From Streptomyces ficellus (GTDB taxonomy: Bacteria > Actinomycetota > Actinomycetes > Streptomycetales > Streptomycetaceae), in assembly GCF_009739905.1 (NCBI RefSeq), contig NZ_CP034279.1, forward strand, positions 1,364,001 to 1,428,000: a DNA stretch of 64,000 nt, in the 5' to 3' direction. Numbering within the stretch: the stretch's first letter is position 1; each line of letters begins with the position of its first letter. Positions 30,605-39,658 of the stretch are shown piece after piece. The position numbers and the translations under genes are program-made. The notes beneath the pieces were generated by a model. That model saw only the letters and a program-made list of their open reading frames with translations. It was not told the DNA's origin and ran no database searches.

Positions 30605-31414
30605 GTGTCGATGGGTGACGTCCGCCTGGTGGCGAAGGACCTGGAGGTCGGGCACGGCGGTCGCCCGGTGCTCAAACAGGTGGACCTCTCGCTCCGGGCC
30701 GGGTCGATCACCGTGCTCGTCGGCCCCAACGGCTGCGGGAAGTCCACCCTGCTGCGCACGGTGGCGGGCCTGCTCCCGGCGCTCGGCGGGGAGGTGCGCG
30801 TCGACGACGCGCCGCTCGGCTCGTTCGCCCGCCGCACCCTGTCCCAGCGGCTGGCGTTCCTGCCCCAGACCTCCCAGGCACCCGCGGGCGTGACCGTCCG
30901 CGAGCTGGTGCGGCACGGCCGGTACGCCCACCGCGGCGCCCTCGCCCGCCACACGGCGGACGACACGGAGGCGATCGACTGGGCGCTGGACGTCACGGAC
31001 GCGGCGCCGCTCGCCGAACGCCGCCTCGACGAGCTGTCGGGCGGCGAGCGACAACGCGCCTGGCTGGCCATGGTGCTGGCCCAGCGCGCCGGGGTGCTGC
31101 TGCTGGACGAGCCGACCACGTACCTCGACATGCGCCACCAGTTCGAGGTGCTGGATGTCGTACGACGCCTCGCGCGGGAGCACGGCATCGCCGTGGGGGT
31201 GGTGCTGCACGACCTGATGCAGGCCGCGGCCTACGCCGACGACGTGGTGGTCGTCGCCGACGGCGGGGTCGCCGCCGCGGGGCCGGCCGGGGACGTCCTC
31301 ACGCCCGAGGTCATCGAGCGGGCCTTCGGGCTGCGCGTCAGCGTCGTCCGCGATCCGGCCACCGGCTACCTCGCCTGCTTCCCCCAGAGGTCCCAGGCTC
31401 CCGCCGCCTCCTGA
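30605..31414 (+). CDS. Ferric-siderophore ABC transporter ATP-binding protein
   Basis: 269 residues of the FepC/FhuC family. Walker A GPNGCGKST (40-48), signature LSGGERQ (144-150) and Walker B LLLDEPT (165-171) are intact. It powers import of a ferric siderophore through the permease at 32498-34573. The start is uncertain: GTG 30602, GTG 30605 and ATG 30611 are in frame after a GGGGAAGGAA site; 30605 has the best spacing. It is preceded by the iron box and is the first gene of the uptake operon. Confidence 0.93.
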   Translation: MSMGDVRLVAKDLEVGHGGRPVLKQVDLSLRAGSITVLVGPNGCGKSTLLRTVAGLLPALGGEVRVDDAPLGSFARRTLSQRLAFLPQTSQAPAGVTVRELVRHGRYAHRGALARHTADDTEAIDWALDVTDAAPLAERRLDELSGGERQRAWLAMVLAQRAGVLLLDEPTTYLDMRHQFEVLDVVRRLAREHGIAVGVVLHDLMQAAAYADDVVVVADGGVAAAGPAGDVLTPEVIERAFGLRVSVVRDPATGYLACFPQRSQAPAAS

Positions 31415-31505
31415 ACCCGTCACCCGTACGGCACCCGCGGCCCGCCCCGCCCGTACGCACCGACCCACCGTACGACCCGCACCACCGCACCCAAGGAGAG
31501 ACACC

Positions 31506-32498
31506 ATGCAGAAGATGCTGCGCGCCCTCGCGACCGGCGGAACCGTCGCGGCCCTGTTACTGACCGCGGTGGGATGCGGGTCCGGCACGGTCGGCGACAC
31601 CACGGACGGCGAGACCGGCGGGGGCAAGGCCGGCGGCAGGATCACCGTCCAGACGGCCCAGGGCAGCGTGAGCCTGGACAAGCCCGCCACCAAGGTCGTG
31701 GCGCTGGAGTGGACGTACACCGAGGAGCTGGTCGCGCTCGGGGTCACGCCCGCGGGCAACGCCGACAACAAGGGGTACGGCACCTGGATCACCGCCAAGG
31801 GCGCCGCCCTGCCCGGCGGCGTCACCGACGTGGGCGACCGCAACGAGCCGAGCCTGGAGAAGATCAGGGCGCTCCAGCCGGACCTCATCGTGATCGACAA
31901 CGACCGGTCGAAGGCCAACCTCAAGCAGCTCCGGGCGATCGCACCCGTGCTGTCGTTCACGTACACCACCAAGCCGCAGCTCGAGACGATGAAGAGGAAC
32001 TTCGGCGAGCTGGCGAAGGCGGTCGGCAAGGAGGAGAAGGCCGCCGAGGTCAGCGGGCGGATCGACACGAAGGCCGCCGACCTCAAGGGGCGGCTCGACA
32101 AGGCGGGCAAGGGCGGTCTGAAGTACGCGCTCGCGCAGGGCTTCACCGCCAACGGCACCGCCTCGATCCGCATGCTCACCGACGACGCCATCGCTCCGCA
32201 GGTGCTCAACCTGGCCGGGCTGAAGAACGGCTGGAAGGGCCAGTCGGACACGTGGGGCATGACCACCGTCGGCGTCGAGGGTCTGACGAAGGTCGAGAAG
32301 GACGCCACGTTCCTGTACGTGGCGGCGGACAACGACAACCCGTTCACCGGTGCCTTCGCCGGCAACGCGGTGTGGAAGGGCCTGGACTTCGTCAAGAACG
32401 ACAAGGCCCTGCCGCTCGACCCGGGCACCTGGCTCTTCGGCGGTCCGCTGTCGGCGCTGCACATCCTCGACGAGACCGGCAAGGCTCTGAAGGTCTGA
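31506..32498 (+). CDS. Siderophore-binding lipoprotein (FecB/FepB-like)
   Basis: 330 residues. A signal peptide ends in the lipobox LTAVGC with acyl cysteine C24. The rest is a class III binding protein: VVALEWTYTEELVALGV, IRALQPDLIVIDNDRSK, LFGGPLSALHILDETG. It captures the ferric siderophore at the membrane. Codon 18, in the signal peptide, is TTA (31557-31559), making expression bldA-dependent. The stop overlaps the permease start (TGATG). Confidence 0.93.
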   Translation: MQKMLRALATGGTVAALLLTAVGCGSGTVGDTTDGETGGGKAGGRITVQTAQGSVSLDKPATKVVALEWTYTEELVALGVTPAGNADNKGYGTWITAKGAALPGGVTDVGDRNEPSLEKIRALQPDLIVIDNDRSKANLKQLRAIAPVLSFTYTTKPQLETMKRNFGELAKAVGKEEKAAEVSGRIDTKAADLKGRLDKAGKGGLKYALAQGFTANGTASIRMLTDDAIAPQVLNLAGLKNGWKGQSDTWGMTTVGVEGLTKVEKDATFLYVAADNDNPFTGAFAGNAVWKGLDFVKNDKALPLDPGTWLFGGPLSALHILDETGKALKV

Positions 32499-34573
32499 TG
32501 GCCCCGGACGGACTGACGACGGCCGCACCCGCCGCCCGTCTGCTCGGCCGCCGCCCACGAGCTGTGCTCGTGGGCGGCGCCCTGTCACTCGCTCTGTGCC
32601 TGGTCGGCACGGTCCACCTGGGGCTCGGCGCCTCGGGCGTGGGCATCGGCGACATCGCCCGCCTGCTCCTCGGGAACGGCGATCCGCGCACCGCGGACGT
32701 CCTGCTCGGCAGCCGCCTGCCGCGTACCCTCACCGGGCTGGTCGTCGGCGTGGCCCTCGGCGTCTCCGGTGTGCTCGTCCAGGGCGCGACGCGCAATCCG
32801 CTGGCGGCCCCCGACACCCTGGGCGTGAACGCGGGGGCGTACTTCGCCGTGGTGCTGGTGGCGTTCACCGGGGTGAGCCTCGGGCCGGTCCCGGCGGGCG
32901 GCGCGGCGTTCCTCGGCGGCCTCGTCGCCGTCGCCGTGGTGTACGTGCTCAGCGGCAGCGGGGTGATGACGCCCGGGCGGGTGCTGCTCGCCGGTGCGAC
33001 CGTGGCCCTGGCGGGCACCGCGGGAGCCGAGTTCCTCCAGATGCTGGACGTGCAGGCGACCCGGGGGCTGTTCTTCTGGGGCAACGGCACGCTGATGCAG
33101 TCCGGTCTGGAACGGCCGCTGACGCTCGGCGCGGTCGTCGTCGCCGGTGCGCTGGTCGCACCGCTGCTGGCCCGTCCGCTGGACCTGCTGTCGCTCGGCG
33201 ACGAGACGGCCGAGGCCATGGGCGTACGGGTGGAGCGGGTCCGGCCGGCCGCGTTCCTGGTCGCCGTCCTGCTGTCCGCGGCGGCGGTGTCGCTCGCCGG
33301 GCCGATCGGCTTCGTCGGGCTGATCGCGCCGGTGATCGTACGGCAGTTGGGCATCCGCACCCATGCGGCGATGATCCCGATGGCGGCGCTGCTGGCGTCG
33401 GCGCTCGTGCTGGGCGCCGACGCGGCGGCGCAAGCGATCGTGTCGCCGTCCGCGACGCAGCCGGCCGAGATCCCGGTCGGTGTGGTGACCGCGCTGATCG
33501 GCGGGCCGGTGTTCATGGCGCTGGCCCGGCGGGTGAGCACCGGCGACGCCGACACGGGCGCCGCGGTCGTGGTGTCCGACCGGCGGCGGGCCCCCGCCTA
33601 CACGGTGGCCCTCGGCGCCGGACTGGTGGCGCTGGCGGCGGCGATCGCCGTGTCGCTGCGCGTCGGTGACGTGGAGATCAGCTGGAGTCAGCTGGGGGCC
33701 GCCCTGTTCGGGTCGGCGGAGCAGATCACCGAGGCCGTGGTGGACTACCGGCTGCCGCGCGTCCTGGTGGCGGCGCTGGCCGGGGCGTGCCTCGCGGTCG
33801 CCGGGGCGGCCGTGCAGGCGGTGGTGCGCAACCCGCTGGCCGAGCCGGGGCTCGTGGGGGTGACCGGCGGGGCGTCGCTCGGCGCGGTCGCGGTGATCCT
33901 CGTGGTCCCGTCGGCGCCGCTGGTGGCGCTGCCGGCCGCCGCGGGCATCGGCGGCGTGCTGATGCTCGCGCTGGTGGTCCTGGTGGCGCGGGGAAGCCGC
34001 AAGGACGGGCGCGCCGGTCTGGACCCGACCCGGGTGGTGCTGGTGGGGCTGGGCGCGGCCGCCACGTCGATGGCGCTGGTCAACATCATGGTGGTCGGGG
34101 CGCAGATGAACATCTCGTCCGCGCTGGGCTGGCTCGCGGGCAGCACGTACGCCCGTGACTACTCCGCCCTGGTGTGGCTGGCGCTGCCCGCGCTGGTCGC
34201 GGTGGTGCTGGTGGTCGCCGCGCGGCCGGTGAACCTGCTGTCGCTCGGTGACGAACTGCCGCGCGCCCTGGGGCTGGAGCTGGGCCGCGCCCGGCTGCTG
34301 GTCCTCGGCGCGGGCGCGGTGCTGGCGGCTGGTACGGCGGCGGCGGTGGGCGCGGTGGGCTTCGTCGGGCTGGTCGCCCCGCACCTGGCCCGGCGGCTCG
34401 TCGGCAACAACACGGCCCGGATGGTGCCGATGGCGGCCGTGCTGGGCGCGGTGCTGGTGGTGTCGTCGGACGCCCTGGGGCGGTGGCTGCTGGCCCCGAC
34501 CGAGATCCCGGTCGGCATCGTCACGGCTCTGGTCGGGGCTCCGTACCTGGTGTGGTTGCTGCGTCGGCTGTGA
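32498..34573 (+). CDS. Fused FecCD-family siderophore permease
   Basis: 691 residues, about twice the length of a single FecCD permease. It contains two homologous halves of about 330 residues, each with about ten membrane segments. Repeated landmarks are RLPRTLTGLVVGVALGVSG with RLPRVLVAALAGACLAVAG, NPLAxPxxLGV/GVT, and GPIGFVGLIAP with GAVGFVGLVAP. The arrangement is like FhuB. With the ATPase and lipoprotein it forms a complete importer. Confidence 0.94.
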   Translation: MAPDGLTTAAPAARLLGRRPRAVLVGGALSLALCLVGTVHLGLGASGVGIGDIARLLLGNGDPRTADVLLGSRLPRTLTGLVVGVALGVSGVLVQGATRNPLAAPDTLGVNAGAYFAVVLVAFTGVSLGPVPAGGAAFLGGLVAVAVVYVLSGSGVMTPGRVLLAGATVALAGTAGAEFLQMLDVQATRGLFFWGNGTLMQSGLERPLTLGAVVVAGALVAPLLARPLDLLSLGDETAEAMGVRVERVRPAAFLVAVLLSAAAVSLAGPIGFVGLIAPVIVRQLGIRTHAAMIPMAALLASALVLGADAAAQAIVSPSATQPAEIPVGVVTALIGGPVFMALARRVSTGDADTGAAVVVSDRRRAPAYTVALGAGLVALAAAIAVSLRVGDVEISWSQLGAALFGSAEQITEAVVDYRLPRVLVAALAGACLAVAGAAVQAVVRNPLAEPGLVGVTGGASLGAVAVILVVPSAPLVALPAAAGIGGVLMLALVVLVARGSRKDGRAGLDPTRVVLVGLGAAATSMALVNIMVVGAQMNISSALGWLAGSTYARDYSALVWLALPALVAVVLVVAARPVNLLSLGDELPRALGLELGRARLLVLGAGAVLAAGTAAAVGAVGFVGLVAPHLARRLVGNNTARMVPMAAVLGAVLVVSSDALGRWLLAPTEIPVGIVTALVGAPYLVWLLRRL

Positions 34574-34591
34574 CCTTCCGGCGGCGGCCGT

Positions 34592-36106
34592 TCAGGACGC
34601 CCGCGCCATCCGGGACCGGGGCCGCTTCGCGGTCCCGCCGGCGCTCTCCGCGCCGGGCCTGAGGGTGCGGGCGGCCAGTACACCCAGCAGGCAGACCAGC
34701 GCGGACGCCAGGCACACGGCGGTGAACGCGCCGGAGAAGGCCGTGCGGGCGAGCGGCTGGAGCGCGGGGTCCAGTACGTCGAACCGGCCGGTCTCGACGG
34801 CCTCGCGCACGGCTCCCGTGACGTCGGGTCCGGTGCCGAGCCCGTCGCTCAGCCGGGCGGAGAACACGGCGCCGAAGACGGCGACGCCGGTCGCCGTGCC
34901 GAGCGGGTAGCAGGCGTTGGTCAGGCCGGACGCCATGCCCGCCCGGTCGGCGGGCGCGGCGCCGACGGCGACGCCCATCAGGGGCGGGAAGATGACCGCC
35001 CCGCCGATGCCGAGGAGCACGAGTGCGACGGTCGTGACCGGCCGGGCGCCGCCCGCTCCGGCGGCGGCCAGCCCGGCCAGGCCCACGCCCTGTGCGGCGA
35101 ACCCGGCGGCGACCAGGACGTCGGGCGAGAAGACCCGTTGCAGCCGGGCGACGAAGAGACCCACGACGAGCAGGCTGCCCGTGAGGGGCAGCAGGTGCAG
35201 GCCGACCTCCAGCGGGGTGTAGGCGTGGGTGCTCTGGAGCCACAGGGTGACGAAGGCGAGCACGCCGAGGCTGGAGAGGCGGGCGAGGAAGCCCAGGACG
35301 GCGGCGCCGGAGAAGGCCCGGACCCGCAGCAGGGTCATGTCGAGCAGTCCGTCGCCTCGGCGCTGGCTGGCCACGAGGGCTCCGGCGAGGACGACGCCGG
35401 CGGCCGCGGAGAGCAGCACCTGCGGTGCGGCCCATCCGGCTTCGGGGCCGGTGACCAGGGGGTAGTGCAGGGCGAGGAGGGCGCCGACGCCGAGGGCGGC
35501 GCCCAGCGGGTCCAGGCGGCGCCGGGCGTCGCGGGGCGCCGCCGACCGGGGCATGCGGGTGAGCGCGCCGGCGACGACGAGGACGCCGATGGGGACGTTG
35601 ACCAGGAAGATCCAGCGCCATCCCAGTAACTGGACGAAGAGTCCTCCGACGATGGGGCCGAGCGCGCCGGCCGCGGAGGCGATGGCGGCGAAGGCGGCGA
35701 TCGCGGCCTGGCGGCGGGCGCCCTCGTACACGGCGGCCAGCAGGGCGAGGGTCGGGGCGAACACCAGGGCGCCGCCCAGCCCCTGGGCGGCGCGTGCGGC
35801 GATGAGGGTGCCGGCGTCCGGGGCGAGGCCGCACGCGGCCGACGCGAGGGTGAACAGCGCCATGCCGGCGGTGAACACCGTGCGGCGCCCGATGCGGTCG
35901 GAGAGCGCGCCCGCGGTGAGCAGCAGGGCGCCGAACGCCAGCGAGTAGGCGGACACGGTCCACTGGACCCTGCCCAGCCCGGCGTCGACGTCCCGGGCGA
36001 TGTCGGAGAGGGCGACGTTGACGACGGTCACGTCCAGGGTCATCATCACGCCGCCGGCGCTGACCAGGGCGAAGGTCCAGCGCGGGGTACGACTGCGGGA
36101 GGGCAC
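34592..36106 (-). CDS. MFS exporter, DHA2 (EmrB/QacA) family
   Basis: 504 residues with about 14 transmembrane segments. The DHA2 motifs are LDVTVVNVALSDIARDV (24-40), LSDRIGRRTVF (68-78) and GPIVGGLFVQLLGWRWIFLVNVPIG (about 149-173). GTG 36106 follows a GGAGG site. One leucine codon is TTA (35627-35629). It is divergent from the siderophore biosynthesis operon and shares an upstream region with an iron box, so siderophore export is the likely role. Confidence 0.9.
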   Translation of the reverse strand: MPSRSRTPRWTFALVSAGGVMMTLDVTVVNVALSDIARDVDAGLGRVQWTVSAYSLAFGALLLTAGALSDRIGRRTVFTAGMALFTLASAACGLAPDAGTLIAARAAQGLGGALVFAPTLALLAAVYEGARRQAAIAAFAAIASAAGALGPIVGGLFVQLLGWRWIFLVNVPIGVLVVAGALTRMPRSAAPRDARRRLDPLGAALGVGALLALHYPLVTGPEAGWAAPQVLLSAAAGVVLAGALVASQRRGDGLLDMTLLRVRAFSGAAVLGFLARLSSLGVLAFVTLWLQSTHAYTPLEVGLHLLPLTGSLLVVGLFVARLQRVFSPDVLVAAGFAAQGVGLAGLAAAGAGGARPVTTVALVLLGIGGAVIFPPLMGVAVGAAPADRAGMASGLTNACYPLGTATGVAVFGAVFSARLSDGLGTGPDVTGAVREAVETGRFDVLDPALQPLARTAFSGAFTAVCLASALVCLLGVLAARTLRPGAESAGGTAKRPRSRMARAS

Positions 36107-36212
36107 CGCTGATCACCTCCATGGGAGCGGGAGGGCCGGTCGACCGGGCGGCGAGTTGATGGCGCGTCAGGCTGCAACTTCGGCCGCATGGCTTGAAGTT
36201 GACCTTGCCCCT

Positions 36213-36231
36213 TTAGGTAAGCCTAACCTAA
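36213..36231. promoter_or_regulatory. Iron box between exporter and siderophore operon
   Basis: TTAGGTAAGCCTAACCTAA is a near-perfect DmdR/IdeR operator. It lies 66 bases before the first biosynthetic gene and 107 bases before the exporter, so one site could control both directions. Confidence 0.92.
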
Positions 36232-36296
36232 TCTAACCCCGCTCGGACGTCCAGACGTTCGAGCGCAATGATCCGGACAGACATCGGAGCTGCCTG

Positions 36297-38108
36297 ATGC
36301 CCACCCCCGCCGACCATCCCGTGCCCGCGCTGCCCGATGTGGCTCCCGCAGCATGGCGGGAAGCCAATCGACGACTTCTCGCCAAGGCCTTGGGCGAGTG
36401 GTGTTTCGAGGACATGCTCAAGGCGGTCGAGACCGGAGACGGCACTTACCGCGTCGACCTGGACAGCGGCACGACGTACGCGTTCGGCGCCACGCCCGGC
36501 GCCTTCGGCTGGCTGCGGGTCGACCCCGCTTCGATCACCCGCACCGCCACCAGCATGCTGGGCAACTCCATCGCCCAACCCGCCTGGGACGCGCAGGAGT
36601 TCCTCATCGAGGCGGCGTCGACCATCGACAGCGACCCCTCGACCGTCGCCACCTACTTCACCGAGCTGTCCGCCACCCTGGCCGTGGACGCCGCCCGCAT
36701 CACCCACGGCGGCGAGACCGTGGCCGAGATGCGCGCACTGGACCACACCGCACTCGAGTGCCGCATGACCGGGCACAACCTCCTCGTCGCCAACAAGGGC
36801 CGCATCGGCTTCTCCGCCACCGACGTCCGCGCCTACGCCCCCGAGTCCGCCCAGTCGCTGAGACTCCTCTGGGTCGCCGTCCACCGCGGCCTCGCCGAGT
36901 TCCGCGGCACCTCCGAGCTGTCCGAAAACAGCATCCTCGACGCGGAGCTGGACGAGGAGACCCGGGCCCGCTTCACCCAGGTGCTCCACGACGCGGGCGT
37001 CGACCCCGCCGCCTACGTGTGGCTGCCCGTCCACCCCTGGCAGTGGGACCACGCGGTGCAGACCCTGCACGCCGCCGACGTGGCGCAGCGCCGCATCGTC
37101 CCGCTGGGCGAGAGCCCGGACGCGTACCTGCCCGGCCAGTCCATCCGCACGATGGCCAACGTCACCACCCCCGAGCGGTACGACGTCAAACTCCCGCTGA
37201 AGATCCTCAACACCCTGGTCTGGCGCGGCATCCCGCCCCACTGCACCATGGGCGCGCCCGTCGTCACCCAGTGGCTGCGCGGACTCGTGGAGCGCGACGC
37301 GTTCCTGACCGAGGAGTGCCGCACCGTCTTCCTCGGCGAGGTCGCCTCGGTGACCGTCCGGCACCCCTACCTCACCAAGCTGGAGGACGCGCCCTACCAG
37401 CACCTGGAGACACTCGGCTGCATCTGGCGCGACTCGGTGTCCGCCGCCAAGGACCCGGACGAGCGGGTACGCACCTTCGCCTCCCTCCTCCACACCGACA
37501 ACGCCGGCGACGCGTTCGTCGCCGAACTCGTCCGCGCCTCCGGCCTCGACCCCCAGGAGTGGCTGCGGCGCCTGTTCGACACCCTGCTGGTGCCGGTCAT
37601 GCACGTGCTGTACCGGTACGGCGTCACCTTCAACCCGCACGGGCAGAACACCCTGATCGGGTACGACGAGAACGACGTCCCGACCCGTCTGTACCTCAAG
37701 GACTTCGTGGACGACGTGTGCGTGTCGTTCACCGACGTGCCCGAACGCGGGCCGGAGCCGGACGGCCACGACCACGTCCTGCCCCGCAAACACCCCTCCA
37801 TCATCAAGCAGCACGTCGTCGACCAGGTCTTCGTCGGGCACTTCCGCTACCTGGCCCCGCTCTGCGCCGACCAGCTCGGCGTACCGGAGAAGACGTTCTG
37901 GCGGCTGGTCCGGCAGACGATCCTCGACTTCCAGCAGCGGTTCCCCGAGCTGTCCGAGCGGTTCGCCGAGTACGACCTGCTCACCCCCGAGATACCGCGC
38001 TACGGGCTGAACCGCGACCGGATCGTGGTCACCCGGTACACCGACCGCGCGCTGCGCCACGCGCTGTACCCGAACGGCACGCACCCCAACCCGCTGGCCG
38101 AGCACTGA
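36297..38108 (+). CDS. NRPS-independent siderophore synthetase, IucC/DesD-like
   Basis: 603 residues of the IucA/IucC family. The ATP-binding region reads MTGHNLLVANKGRIGFSATDVRAYAPE, closest to DesD and IucC (type C: a carboxylate already modified). VWLPVHPWQWDH and NPHGQNTLIGYDEND are further family motifs. It should join the second hydroxamate amine to a citryl half-product. It is the first gene of a five-gene operon with overlaps. Confidence 0.92.
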   Translation: MPTPADHPVPALPDVAPAAWREANRRLLAKALGEWCFEDMLKAVETGDGTYRVDLDSGTTYAFGATPGAFGWLRVDPASITRTATSMLGNSIAQPAWDAQEFLIEAASTIDSDPSTVATYFTELSATLAVDAARITHGGETVAEMRALDHTALECRMTGHNLLVANKGRIGFSATDVRAYAPESAQSLRLLWVAVHRGLAEFRGTSELSENSILDAELDEETRARFTQVLHDAGVDPAAYVWLPVHPWQWDHAVQTLHAADVAQRRIVPLGESPDAYLPGQSIRTMANVTTPERYDVKLPLKILNTLVWRGIPPHCTMGAPVVTQWLRGLVERDAFLTEECRTVFLGEVASVTVRHPYLTKLEDAPYQHLETLGCIWRDSVSAAKDPDERVRTFASLLHTDNAGDAFVAELVRASGLDPQEWLRRLFDTLLVPVMHVLYRYGVTFNPHGQNTLIGYDENDVPTRLYLKDFVDDVCVSFTDVPERGPEPDGHDHVLPRKHPSIIKQHVVDQVFVGHFRYLAPLCADQLGVPEKTFWRLVRQTILDFQQRFPELSERFAEYDLLTPEIPRYGLNRDRIVVTRYTDRALRHALYPNGTHPNPLAEH

Positions 38109-38119
38109 GGAGACAGGGC

Positions 38120-39658
38120 GTGACACCGCTGACCGAGACACGACCCCCACTGTCCCCGTTCCCGCCCTCCGTGCTCGCCGGATCCTCCGAGGGCCTCGCC
38201 GAGGTGCTCGCCACGCTCGCCGAGGCGGTCGACACCGCGTCGACGGCCCGCCGCCCCGACGGCCCCGTCCCGCCCGGCACCCCCGCCGAGGTCCTCGCCG
38301 CCGCTTCCCGGGCGCTCGGCCCCGCCGGACTGCCCGCCGAGGGGCTCGGCACCAAGGCCGCCCTGCAACTGCTGACGACCGTGCTGACCGAGCACGGCAT
38401 CGACCTGTCCCATCCCCGGGCCGCCGCCCACCTCCAGCCGCCGTCCCTGGCGGTCGCCGTCGCCGCCGACACCCTGGCGAGCGCCGGCAACGCCTCCCTG
38501 GACACCTACGACTCCGGCGCCTCGGCCCTGGCCGTCGAACGCTGGCTCATCGGCACCCTGATCGGGCTGGCCGGGCTCGGGGAGCGCGCCGACGGCGTCC
38601 TCACGCCCGGCGGGTCCCTGTCCAACCTGATGGGCCTGCTGCTCGCCCGGGACGCCACCGCGCTGCGCCGCGGCATCGACGCCCGCGAGCAGGGCGTCGG
38701 GGCGCTGCCCGGACCGGTGGTGTTCTGCTCCGAGCTCGCCCACTTCTCCACCCACCGCGCCTGCGCCGCCCTGGGCCTGGGCGAGGCCGCCGTGCACCCC
38801 GTGCCGGTCGACGAGCACCGGCGCATGCGGCCCGACGCGCTGGCCGCCGCCCTGGACTCGCTCGGCCCCGGCCGGACACCGGTCGCGGTGGTCGCCACCG
38901 CGGGGACGACGGACTTCGGCTCCGTCGACCCGCTCCCGGAGATCGCCGAGATCGCCGCCGGGCACGGCCTGTGGATGCACGTGGACGCCGCGTACGGGTT
39001 CGGCGCGCTGTTCTCGCAGCGGCTGGCCGGCCGGCTCGCGGGCCTGGACCTGGCCGACTCCGTCACGCTCGACCTGCACAAGATCGGCTGGCAGCCCGCC
39101 GCGACCGGGGTGCTGCTGGTCTCCGACACGACCGCGTTCACCTCCCTCGACCGCGAGGTCGCCTACCTCAACCCGGTCGACGACTCCGAGGCGGGCTACG
39201 ACGGGCTCCTCGGCCGCAGCCTCCAGACCACCCGCCGCCCCGACGCGGTGAAGGCCGCCGCCACGCTGCTCGCGTACGGCCGCACCGGCATGGCCCGGAT
39301 GGTCGACGCGTGCCACGGCCTCGCACGCCACGCCGAACGGCGCGTCCTCGCCGAGCCGCGGCTCGAACTCGTCGCCCCGGCCGAGCTGACCACGGTCGTC
39401 TTCCGCTACCGCGCCGCCGGCCCGGCCCTCTCCGACGAGCTGAACGGCGCCCTGCGCAGACGGCTGCTGGAGTCCGGCACCGCGCTGATCGGGCGCACCG
39501 AGGCCGCCACGGACGGGCCGGGCTCGCCCAGGCGCGTGTGCCTGAAGTTCACCCTGCTCAACCCCACCGCCACCACCGACGACATCGACGGTCTCGTGGA
39601 CACCGTCCTCGACGCCGGCCGCACCTGTGAACGACTCTTCGAGGAGGGCGCCGCATGA
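38120..39658 (+). CDS. PLP-dependent group II decarboxylase (diamine-forming)
   Basis: 512 residues, same family as DesA (lysine decarboxylase) and RhbB (2,4-diaminobutyrate decarboxylase). The PLP lysine is K321 in LDLHKIGW; STHRA and VDAAYG are upstream. GTG 38120 is preceded by GAGGAGA-like sequence. It makes the diamine that is then hydroxylated and acetylated. No 2,4-diaminobutyrate aminotransferase (RhbA) is present, which favours lysine, hence cadaverine, but this is inference. Confidence 0.9.
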   Translation: MTPLTETRPPLSPFPPSVLAGSSEGLAEVLATLAEAVDTASTARRPDGPVPPGTPAEVLAAASRALGPAGLPAEGLGTKAALQLLTTVLTEHGIDLSHPRAAAHLQPPSLAVAVAADTLASAGNASLDTYDSGASALAVERWLIGTLIGLAGLGERADGVLTPGGSLSNLMGLLLARDATALRRGIDAREQGVGALPGPVVFCSELAHFSTHRACAALGLGEAAVHPVPVDEHRRMRPDALAAALDSLGPGRTPVAVVATAGTTDFGSVDPLPEIAEIAAGHGLWMHVDAAYGFGALFSQRLAGRLAGLDLADSVTLDLHKIGWQPAATGVLLVSDTTAFTSLDREVAYLNPVDDSEAGYDGLLGRSLQTTRRPDAVKAAATLLAYGRTGMARMVDACHGLARHAERRVLAEPRLELVAPAELTTVVFRYRAAGPALSDELNGALRRRLLESGTALIGRTEAATDGPGSPRRVCLKFTLLNPTATTDDIDGLVDTVLDAGRTCERLFEEGAA